The notes below the pieces were generated by a model that was given only the letters and a program-made list of their open reading frames with translations, did no database searches and was not told where the DNA came from. A stretch of 64,000 nt of DNA from Hermatobates lingyangjiaoensis (Eukaryota > Arthropoda > Insecta > Hemiptera > Hermatobatidae): NCBI GenBank assembly GCA_026182355.1, contig JAPFBL010000049.1, positions 3,989,001 through 4,053,000 of the forward strand, given 5' to 3'. Within the stretch, counting starts at the first letter, position 1; every line of letters starts with the position of its first letter. A program made the translations under genes and the position numbers. This document shows positions 49,901-61,900 of the stretch, in pieces.

Positions 49901-52900
49901 GTAGGTATCCCATGGAAACTGAGAGAAACTAGGCAGCAAACTGTCTGACAAAGAATAGTTCTTTGCATTCTTTTTAAAGGCCAAAAGCTTCCTGCATTAC
50001 TTCTCCAAGCTTCTTGAAGTTACTAATGAAATTGTGAACTGACAAAGCAATGGATTAAAGGTGGCTGACAAATCTAGGTCTAAAATTAGTCAGATCACAG
50101 CCTTGAATTTATAAACTCAATAATAAACATAACAAAAAAATAATCAAACATAAATCAAAAATGTTTAAAGAAATTTCTTTCAAATATCTACAAAATGTGT
50201 TTTGTAATGACACCTAATGCAAGCTATGCCTGAAAGGGGCAAAATTCTGAGTATTTACCATGCGATTTTGAAGATTATGTCTATAAAGAAAACTTCAGTA
50301 ATATTAGTCACCTCTAGAAATCTGAAGATAACTACGAACAGTGTTAAGCTCATAAAAACACTTATACCTCACATCCCAATAAGCAATCGCTGGTAGTAAT
50401 AAGGGAAAATATAATAGGACAGACGGTGGACAAATGTTCATGTATTAGAGAAATCCCATATATCTACCTTCTTGTATATAGCATCAACAATGGCAACCCA
50501 CCTTTTTTTCCTTCTGCCTGGCCTTCTTGGCAGCCTTTTTTTCATTCCTGCATTTATTAGTTTCAGTTCCTTCAATGTAATTTAATATTTCTTGCAAGCT
50601 ATTTGAATCTGATATACACTGACTGGTTTCTTTTTTACTACCTAAAATTTTCATAACTGTCAAACAACTAAAATATTCTACAAAAAATCTAATTAAATCA
50701 TATGACGTAAATGTTAAAGATAAAACTAAACACAACATAACCATGAAATATTTAGCACTGGCATTTTACAAATAATTTAGTTGGTTACTTAATAATTATT
50801 TAACTATTGAGACACCATCAAATATAATAAAGTTGCAGCATCTGTCTGTTTGTTTGTAATCAAACTTCTCCTAGGATTTTAAAGATAGAAGTGCACATGA
50901 CCATATCAATTAGGCTGAATATATATTCATTCATATTCATTTCATATATATTCTGAAACTATAAGAACCAGGCTACTTGGAAATGTAACTCAATTACATT
51001 TCTTAAAGAAATGTAAAGGAGAGTACATAACAAATAAATTACTGCATAACTGCAGGAATTACGTATTTTACGTTACGTTCCTTAAATATGTCATATGCGC
51101 TATTTTGTATAACAATCTGCACTATTTTCGATCACTTTACCGGGCCGAACTCTCAATGTGTGAATTTCTAATAAACATAAATAGACATAGTTAATTACGT
51201 ACAGACAAACTAATACGGGGGACTTTGCAGATCTATGTAAGTTTCTATGTTTTTTTGTTTCTATGCAGATAGAAACGAAAAAAATTAGGGATTTAATCAA
51301 AAGTGGGATTAATCCTATAACTTTGGGCGCAAGGGTTAACTCCGTGAGAAGCCTCAGCTCAGGAGAAATCATGATTGTTGCGGACTCCTCTGAGGATGCC
51401 TCGAGGCTCAGGGAGGGCATTGAAAATGCCAATGTTGGCGTTGTAGTCAGAGGAATAAGGCCCATGGCCCCTAGAATACAGGTTAGGGCAGTACCAAATG
51501 ATATCTCGTTCGAGGAATTAACGAAGCAGTTCGTGGCTAATAACAGGCACATTACCAAGGACGAGGATATCAAACCACTGTTTAGGTTAGGTGACAGACT
51601 TAGAGAGAAGTCTACAGTGGTGTGCGCAGTGGATAAAGAAGTAGGGGGAAAGATTTTGGCTGAGACTGGCCTACGTATTGACTGGCAGGTACGTCCAGTC
51701 AGTAGATATAACGAAATTAGCCAGTGTTACAATTGTCTGTCGTTCGGGCACGTAGCGTCTAGGTGCCGCAGTAGTGTACCAGCTTGTGGCCATTGCGCTG
51801 GGGAACATGAGTCGCGTGAATGCCCGGACAGGGCAAAGGTCCACTGCGCAAACTGCAAAAAGCTTCGTCTGCCAAGTGAGGGCCATGGGGCCTTTTCCAA
51901 GGCCTGTCCCGTCCGTAAGCGTGAGGCAAGAGCTATTAAAAATAAGACTAATGGCTAGTCTTATTTTATTACAACAAAATGTTAGTAAGTCCTGTCTGGT
52001 GACAGAGCAGCTCATGTCTTACGGACGTAAGATTAATGCCTCCGCCGTAGCCATTCAGGAGCCATGGAACTACGGCTGCGCCAAAGGGACGGGCCTCAAA
52101 GGGAAGCTTGTGTTTCCTGAAGGTGATCGACCCATGACGGCAGTCAAGATCTTAGATGACGGGTTGGATGTATGCGCTATTGGCTGCGTCTCTAACAAGT
52201 ACCTGACTGCATGTAATGTTAGAGGACCTGGTTATGAATTTATCCTCATCTCCTTTTACAGGCAGTATGGTGAAACTGTGAGGAATACTCTGCCTGCTCT
52301 GGACAGGGCCCTTTCACTGTTCAAGGGCTCGGAGATCGTCGTCATGGGCGATTTCAACGCCTACCACATGACCTGGGGTGCAGGGAGGTCAACGATGGAT
52401 GGGTATGAGGTCCTTGATCTCTTCCGGAAATATGGTTTGGTGGTAGTCAATTACCCAGGATCTAGACCAACTTTTGAAGGTCCGAATGGATGGTTTTGGA
52501 TCGACATCACTGCTGTTTCTGAGAAGACCATGGGTAAGGTTATCGGATAGAGAGTTGAAGCCAGCCTTCCTTTGGGGGATCACAATCCTCTGGTGCTTAC
52601 CCTGTCTTTAGCGAAACCGTTGTGCCCCATGCAAAGACTAAGGGTTAGAGGCGTCAATTGGGTTTTCTTTCAAAATGAATTGAAAGAGCAATACAAAAGT
52701 ACAGAGGAATTTTTGAGAATAAAGGCCAAATGCCCTGAAGACTTGGACTTCAAGGTTAAGATACTCACGGAATTATTACATGATACGATTGTAAAAGTAT
52801 TTGGTTATGTAGGCGAAAGGAAGAAAAAAGTCCCGTGGTGGAGTGAGGACCTAACCATATTAAAGAAAGAAGTAATTAAAAGAAGAAGAATATTCCAAAA

Positions 52901-55900
52901 ATGCAAAAATCCAACCACGAGGAAAGAGTATCATAAAACGTTTATTACGAGTAGGAAAATGTTTAGGAAGGCATGTGAGGCGAGGAAGCGATACACCTGG
53001 AGATCCTTCGTGGAAACCTTGGAGTCCAACCTTTGGGGCCTACCATACAAGGTGGCCTTTGGAAGGATAGGGGTAGATAGGGCGGCAAATGACCTGGTCT
53101 TCGATACAGGTTATACCTACGACTTGCCGACCCGCACAGCGAAGCTCCTGGAGGGTTGTTATCCCCGTGAACACAGGGACAATGAAAGCGACTGCCATGC
53201 GTCCACTAGGGAAGCCTGCCAGATGCCCACAGATAGCATACAGGAGAGCACTTGGGGCTTATTGGATGTTGAGTCTGCCCTGACCAGGCAGGGTAGTTTC
53301 AAGGCTCCTGGACCTGATGAGCTCCCGCCAGTGTGTGCCAAGAAGGCCTTTCCGGTTATAGGAGAAGCCTTATTGCAAATAATGAGAGAATGCTACTCCT
53401 TGGGTTACTTCCCAACAAGGTGGTAGATGGCAGATGTAGTCATGCTGATCAAAGGAGGCAACAGGGACCCCACGAGGGCCTCGTCTTATAGACCCATCTG
53501 TCTTCTTCCCTCGTTAGGCAAATGCCTAGAGGCTCTTATTATGAAGCCTCTGGTGGCAAAGCTAGCCTCCGCCTCGAGTGGATGTCAGTATGGGTCAGTA
53601 CCAGGTAGGTCCACTAATGACGCGCTATGGAAGCTGAGGTGCCTGGTCACTGAGGCTGATTCCAAGTACGTTGTTGGGTTATTTATAGATATAAAGGGCG
53701 CATTTGATCATGCATGGCGACCTGCCATCATTAGAGAGATCATTGATGCCAGGATAGAGGATAATATAGTAAATTTGATAAAGAGCTATTTCACTGATAG
53801 AGTGGTGTTCGCCAGGGCAGGTAGCTGCACAGTGCAAAGAATGGTGGAAAGAGGGTGTCCCCAGGGATCCGTACTGGGCCCTATTCTGTGGGCATACCTC
53901 TTCGAGCTCCTCATAGCCCCATCGCATATGTGGATGACTTGGTGGTGGTGGTGAAGGCTCGGTCCAGGAGGGAGATAGAAGAAAGAATAATGCATTGTCC
54001 ATCATAAGTCGATGGTGCCTGTATGTAAAAGTGGAGTTGTCCTTGGAGAAGTGCACTGCGCTGATGCTGAGGGGCAAATTCAAAGGGGGCAGCATGCCAC
54101 GGTTGTTGTTTTATGATCAATCTAGAATACCCTTTGGGACCGAGTATAGATACTTGGGCGTGCTCATTAGTAAGGGATTCAGGTTTGCAAAGCATATTAA
54201 AGATATGGCAGGGAGAGCACTGAAAAAGTACATGCAAGTAAGCAGACTCTCCGGGCCGACGTGGGGCATAAAAGCTAAGGCCAGAGGGGTTCTGTACGGC
54301 GCCATCTGTGAGTCGGTGATGTTATATGGAGCGCCGGCTTGGGGCCCGGACCTGAATTCCTCTATGAGCAGAGTGTTGGTCTCGCATCAGCGCAGAGCGC
54401 TTTTGAAGGTTACAAAAGGTTATAGGACAACATCCCCCTGGCGACTCAAGTCCTGGCTGGTCGGATGCCCATCGACATAAAGATTAAGCTAACAGTTGAG
54501 CAGTTCCTCTACAGGCATGGTGGTCGCCCCAGATGGGTTGATATAAGTCCGGAAGAGATCGGGGACCGAGAGGAATGGTTGACTCGATGGGCATTAAGGC
54601 TATGGCAGGAGAGATGGGATGGAGGGAACGTGGGTAGGTGGACCCACCGTTTCCTCCCCAATATAGAAAGAAGGTTGAAGCTGGGAGACCTCCATGTCAA
54701 TTACTGGCTAACCCAGATTCTTACGGGGCATCGCGATTTTGGGGCATACCTCTACAAGTTTAAAAAAAGGAAGGAGGAACGTTGTGCATGCGGGGCCCCT
54801 TCGGAGAGTGTAGCACACATCCTGGAGGTATGCCCCAGATATGCCAGAGCAAGGTTTGATTACGAGATGAGAACGGGAGATTTTGTAGAGGCTACCTACA
54901 GAACAAGCCACAAGGATGCCTTTCTTAAATATATTGATATGATAAAGAAAATGAGAAGGAGCCCAGGACTGGAAGCCACCGGACGGCCAGCATGAAGAAG
55001 AAGTGTATGATTTTGTTTATGTTTTTGCTATAAAGTGTTTTCTTTTTGAACAAGTACTTTTGTGTTTTATGTTGCGTTTTTTTCCCCCTTTTGACTTTGT
55101 GTGATGTAGCGTCGTGGAAGCTCGTCTCCGCGTGGTCTACCTCGGGCGTATCTCGGAGGCTATGATAGCCCTATCTTCGGCTAGAGCTTGGTGCTCCCGA
55201 GATGCGGCGAAAGAGCTTTCACGTTAAAAGGCATCAATCTGAGTTGCTATTATACGTGCTTTGGCCGAAAGGCTGGGTACACGTTCTAATATCAAAACAG
55301 ATCTATGTAAGTTTATATCTGTAACGCAATACAAAAGCGAAAAAAGATATAAAAACTGATAACAAATATGTGGATTAAAATAAAATTAGTTTATAAAATA
55401 AAGTAATTTGAGAAAATCTGAAAACACATGGTCTATTGCAAATTTCATTCTCTAAAAGTTTTACTTGAAAAATAATTCCCTGTGACGTCATATAATGTCT
55501 CAAAATTTCAAAAAAATGTGAAAGTGAAATTGTAGTTTGCTGTTTGTTAATTTTTTGAAATTCACCTGTCAAGGATGTAGATTGTAGATGTTTTTACTAA
55601 GTTTTATATTAACTTTTTTTTTTGCTTAAGATCTCTTCTGATCATTTGTTAGCACTTTATTTCATAGACGAAATTAAAAATTGTAAGTTAATTAACAGTA
55701 ATTGTTTCCGTACCTCTCCATAGGTTTTCACATGTAGTGCTGTTCTAGGGGTGGTATACTTATCTCAATTGTTGTTTGGTACCAATTTCAGTTAAAGGGT
55801 AACAATTACATATCCACATTTATAGTAATTGTTAAAAACTATTATTTTCTAAATTAAAATTGATCACCATACATTTACAGATAGCCTTTTATCTATAGTA

Positions 55901-58900
55901 TGAATTATAGTAGTTTTTGTTTGATACCACATCTATACTATAGAACCATTTCAGTGAGAAATATGGATTTGATCCATCAGACGGAGTGGCCTGTATCGTG
56001 CCCACAAACTTTGGATACACACCCACCCATCCAGTGACACATCAACGAGAAATACCAAAAGACCTCAAAACATCGATGCGTGATAATCTCGAAATCGAAT
56101 TTTTTCAGGATTACTATAATGCGTGACTTATACTGCAGTAATAATAGTAAAATTTAATTGATGTAACCGTATTTTTTTAAGTTAATATATTCCAGGTTTT
56201 TATATTTTAAAAATTTAGCACCACGATTCTTTTATGATTTCAAAATGTTAATTATAAAGCTAATATAAGTTTATTTCATTGAGATCTATATTTGAACGAT
56301 TCGCCCACTGATAGACAGTGTATTCTAGATGAGTGAAAACTTGTAATCCCCGGTCAATCAGTCTTCCTAAGAAGCTGATGTACTCAGCACATGGATGCAT
56401 CAATGTGAGAATGTAGAGTTCATCTGACAAGGAAGTGTTGGTAGATGGACATCGGTTCTACTAACCAACAGCGATCCTGGTCCGTAGCATGTTTTGAATG
56501 CATTGAGTATATTTTGGATATTATATCCTACATGTATGCATTCCACATTTTTTGAGAGACAACGTACCTCTTTAAACATGTAGAACAGTGATATGCTTGT
56601 TATTCATAAGAACTCTGATCTTAGCATAAATTTGTGAAAAGCGCCATGGTAATTAGACCTGTTGATGATTGCTGAACTACCGTGGCAACTGTCACTTCAG
56701 CTGATATGAATATGATTGGATGGTTCATTTTTTTACCAGTAAGCTACAAAAAGTTTGTCAGATATAAAAACGCCTACTTATTAAAATTATGAATTCAGCA
56801 ACCACCAAACTTTTTACGGGTAAGTCTTAATGAAGATTTGTGACTGATTTTTACTAAAATTATGATATACAGTATATGAATACATTATGGTTCAAGAGTT
56901 GACATTATTTTCTCTTATACTGCAATTAAATGTTACTATATATGCCAACACTAGACCATGTATCGTTAAGATATATGATGTAACCATCATTTGCCAGATT
57001 ACCATCATCTAGGCGAAACTACATTTTTTTACTCAGTTCATAAACATCAGTTATTCATTAGTTTTACGGGTATAAGTAATACGGTAGTTACCTCTTTTAC
57101 TATTCGTAGATGTAGCTGACTCTAAAGGCACTGTTGAACCTTTACAATTTGTCCTTTTTTTGCTTAGTATAAACCTCAGTCTTTCTCTCATTTCCATGTA
57201 GTTTCTACTCATTGGAGCTGTTGATGGCTAACATTTAAAAAAAAACAGAAGCCACAATTATTAAGCTGTCTATCGGGAGAGAACAATTAATTAAATAACA
57301 TTTCATTATATGATCATAAAAACAACTAAACAAAATATTTGTAACATTGAATTTCTTTCATCCATAATATTGATTTGATTTATCCATATCAACTTCTAAA
57401 TAAACAAACTTCAAATTTCATTTTACAGTGAAGAATTGGTAAGTATTATATTTAACTTTCCTCTCTACAAATGAATCTATAACAACTTTAGTGAACTAAG
57501 ATACGAAATTGTAATTCAAACTAATACTCAATAAATAAATACAAACTGTAAGACATCCCTAAACAAATAAAATTATTTTAATCATCAGTATGGAACTGGC
57601 ATCTTTGCTTCGTTGAACTACCCTAAATTTCAACACTTAATAATCTTTTAATAAGAAATCATTTTTGAAGGTCGAACTTATTTTCTACTGTAAACGCAAC
57701 AAATTATTAAATAATCGACCTAGAGAAGGGTCCAGATCTTTTCTCTAAAATATAACTTAGCATTTTCACTTAAACATCCATGTTTCAACGAACTCTGATA
57801 TACAACCTTCTTGTTGTACAATTTTCTTTTTTTGATTTAGGTAATTTTAAAAAAATCACTAATAAATTCATTCATTAGTTCTCATTTTAAATTAGGGCAA
57901 AATATACTTACAGTTATTATTAAATTTAAAAACTTTAAGTAGGTATTATAAACAAAAGAAATAGAAAGACACTGAAAATGAGTTATTCAAAACATGAAAA
58001 TTTACCAGTCCAAACACTTCGCAATAGCAGCAATCACACTGTTGTTTCGAATCTGTAGAAACGTCATGCTTTGAGTGATCTGGATAACATCCATCATTTT
58101 CTAAAATAAAAGTTCAGACTATTTATAAAACTATGTAAGGATCATAGTGTCATAAAAAAATCTTGTCTCAAATATAGACATACGCAATCAAAATATCTAA
58201 ATTAGTTTTTTTATTTTTAGATTTCTTTAATATACACAAATTCATATGGAATATAATTATACTGAATAATACTTCAAATTATTAAAGGAAATCTGTTATT
58301 AATATTAATGACAACATATTCAAAGAAAATAATATAAAACGAGATTATTTCATTAATAGTATTCCTAAGTCTTACTTACTTTCTATACAAGTAACCCTTT
58401 TAATCTTCTCAACATGTTTAGAGTGATTACAAAAGTGATTACAATGTGGTTCTGATTCATAGTTCTTAGATATTTTATTATCTGAAAATAGAAAAACTAT
58501 CAATGTAAACAAATTTTGAATACACATAAATACAATAACAATAGACATGTATGAGGAGATTCTAAATATTGAAGGAATTCTCAATAGTAATTGAACAATG
58601 CAACAGGATCAAAAATGTAATGAACAATAAAAGAAAATAACAAGAAATATTTTAATGGAAAAAGGGGGTGCAAATAAAATTCTTTAACCGACTAACAATA
58701 TTAGTCAGTTAAATACATTACAAGGTTTTTTCTAATTTTATATGCAGTTATATAGGCAACTGAATATAAAGGGGTATAAAAAGAATCTAGAAACTACTTT
58801 TTTGTTTAAACTTAATTTTATTTGGATTGTAGATCATTTAAATTTCAAAAATTCGCTGCTTCATCTACTTTTTTCACATTTTTTTTACTGTAATTCAATA

Positions 58901-61900
58901 AAGTATAGCGTATTCCAAACTGGTTGTCTCAATCAACTAACCATAAATTGGTAACTGATCCTTTATACGAGTTTAATACCTTCTATCCAACATGGAGAAG
59001 CTGGAATTCAACCAATCAACTCTCACTTACAAGAGATACCATATATTTCACACTCCACCTTTAAAACTGAAAATATACAGAACCTGTGTCCCCTTACTCT
59101 ACATTGAAGCTAAATTTGTTGTCACAAATATTACAATCAAACACTAATTATAATAATTCTATTACCTCTTTAAACTCTACAGTATTTCTGATGTTATCCT
59201 ACTCTCTTCCGAACAAAATTATTATACAATTAAATCACCTATCAAAATTATTATGCAATCAAATTAGCTAACATACATACAACAACATACGTTGTTGCGT
59301 ATCCAGGGAAGAAAACCTCGACAACTCTTAAGTCAAGTATAGTTGGAGGATAAAGTAACCAATAAGTATTTTTGGGACAGTTCAACAATCTCCCTGAAAT
59401 AGCAGACAAACTTCCTCACAATTCTTCATGTTTAACTATTAGTAGCAGGGGTTAGGGTAGCCCAGTGTCTTACATGCCCACCTCTGGACCGGTAAATCCG
59501 GGGTTCGATACCTACTCTGTCCCTCGATTTATTCACGGAGGAGGTGAAAATAAATTCGAGCACGTCGTCCCTCGGAGAGGACGTTAAGCCGCCTGTGTCC
59601 CAAGCCTGTACGATGTCAGGTACATTTTAAAGATCGCTACTCTAAATACATTTCAGTAAGGCAAAATTAAGGCTCTCAATATAGATTTTTCATTATGTGG
59701 TATCACAAAGAGTCAGTCTATGTGTGTTCTAGCTTAAATCAGCCAGTGTAACCTGACCTATCTTGCAAAACAGAAGGTAATTAGAATTACTAGTAATATT
59801 AACTGTCATACCTCGTACATTGGCTGGAGAGCTCGACCGGTTTCGGGTTCCCATCTTCAAGAGCAACTGATTCATGGATTTGGTTTCTTGTTTATTTAAT
59901 CTACACCTACTATTTAGATCATTAAAAACTACAGTGTCTATGTAGTTAACTTTATTTCTCGTCTCGTCATCTATTCGAAGTCCTTCGTGTATTTTTTTAG
60001 TTTTTTTATTTATCTTTTTTAGAGTTTTTTAAACCTATAATGAAACTAAAAAGATGACACGAAGGACTTGGAATAGATGACGAGACGAGAAATAAAAAAA
60101 TAAAATTTAATATTTAAATCTAACTGCTAACTTTAATATTAAATAATAAAGTTAACTACACAGACACCATAGGTTTTAATGATCAAGATAGCCGACGTAG
60201 GTAAACAAGAAACCAAAACCACAAATCAGTTTCTTTTGAAGATGGGAACCAGAAGGACCGTAAACTAATAGAACTCGCCAGTAATGTACGAGGTACGACG
60301 ATTAATATTACTACTAATTCTAATATTACTATCCTCAGTGGAAATAACCCATTAACTTATAGAAGGTGAATAGCTCTTCCCTTAGTTATGAATCTGGAGC
60401 AACCCAATTAAAAGATATTTGAGCCAGACCAGTAAAAGCAAAGGGAGCACTTGGATAACGACAGATATCTGACACTCAAACGAGTCTAATCACAAACAGC
60501 TTCTATAAACCCTGAAGAAGAAGCATTTATGTTTATCTTACTTTATTTTAGATTTTATTTTGGATTCGACCTTATCGCATTTTATTCTCCCGCATACAAA
60601 GCTTTTACTTGATATCCATAAAGATTTACTCGTAAGTGTAAAAAGGAAATGAGCCCCTACCATCAGGACTTTCTCCGATGGTCTGAGCATATCTGTTTTT
60701 TTCCCATACCACTTTGCATTTCAAACAAGCGACTTCGCGTAAGTTGCGAAACGAAAATTAAAAAATAATGCCATGCCGTTCATAGTATTTTTATGTAACT
60801 TTTTGTGGAATTCCTTGACTGCATTGGCAGAACCCTGGTTGCAAACCACAGAATTATTATCGTATGTCAGTTCATCCACTTCCCCCAAATCAAGGAGTGG
60901 ATTTCCTGTTAACATGACTAATTCCATGACAAGGCTTAAAGGTGTGTCAGATTCTACAATAATTCAAAACAGCGGAAGTAAAACTAATAAACTCCCTCAA
61001 TGAAGAAGCAACGAAAACGGCTGAACAAAAAAGTAGTGTTACTCAATAACTGTAAAAAGATTTCACATAAACACGTGAAACAACAATCAATGATCAAACC
61101 ACAATAAGAAATGGGAAAACAAGACTAAGATCTTTCAACCGTAACAAGCGGTCTTCGTCAGTTGGGTTTTTGACTCTGACGAAGACCGCTTGTTACGGTT
61201 GAAAGATCTTAGTCTTGTTTTCCCATTTCTTATTGTGGTTTGATCATCAATAACTGTATGCAGCTAATGGTTCCATTATTTCTACTTTTGGGCACAAACT
61301 AGTTACAGTGAATTTAGGATTAAGGAGAAACTTTCAATTTCTTTTCACGATTGCAGACGCCTACAAACCTGTAGTGATTTTAAGCACACTAGGATATCTT
61401 AGTCAATATAAAAAAAATAGGAAGAAGTTACCTATGGATTGTAAATACTTAGCTTTTTTAGTACTCCAAACTGATTAATGACCATGGTGAGTTCTACATC
61501 TCTAATATGGAAGATAAAAACTCAATTATCTCGTTATATCGATAATATGAGACCGACACACTATCAAAATTACAAAAAGTTTACGATCTAACAGACTGCA
61601 TTGCTACAACAGAACCTCCTTCTTTTGCTAAGCCAAAAGACGAATTTGAAAGTTTTCATTGAAAACGGTATTTCTCAGCCTTCAAATAGACTTACATCTG
61701 CTTTTTTCCATACCACTCTGTCATTTCAAACGAACACCTTCGCTTAATTTGTGAAATGAAAATTAAAAAATAATGCCGATCTAGTATATATATAACTAAA
61801 TATATGGTGGTGCGAGCCCACCATATTTATTTCCCATAGCATTTGTACTTCATTCAATAATGAAAAGTGATGTATTGGGAATAATAATGGAGCGAGTAGA

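Larger units (their letters stand above)
51245..55297 (+). mobile_element. R1-clade non-LTR retrotransposon, 5'-truncated
   Basis: About 4.05 kb bounded by the 17-bp target duplication. It holds the C-terminal half of a gag-like ORF1 and a complete but broken ORF2, then a 3' UTR ending GGGTACACGTTCTAATATCAAAA. The 3' UTR (GTCGTGGAAGCTCGTCTCCG...) is shared with the fragments at 11.03 and 42.89 kb. It lies in a FAM193 intron, opposite in strand to the gene, with no site specificity evident. Confidence 0.92.
59800..60310. repeat. About 510-bp palindromic element, family G
   Basis: The arms (about 59800-59990 and 60060-60310) are imperfect inverted copies: CATACCTCGTACATTGGC, AACTTTATTTCTCGTCTCG and TCATCTATTCGAAGTCCTTC pair with their counterparts on the right. 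The tips carry ACCTCGTAC / GTACGAGGT and AATATTA / TAATATT. No protein is encoded. Confidence 0.82.

Noticed and set aside
51671..52015. 114-codon and longer minus-strand frames inside 51.1-52.6 kb
   Set aside because: Shadows of the R1 ORF1/ORF2 coding strand, which has clear zinc-knuckle and endonuclease motifs.
53679..54237. Minus-strand frames of 108-138 codons
   Set aside because: Antisense to the RT domain of the R1 element; no motifs of their own.
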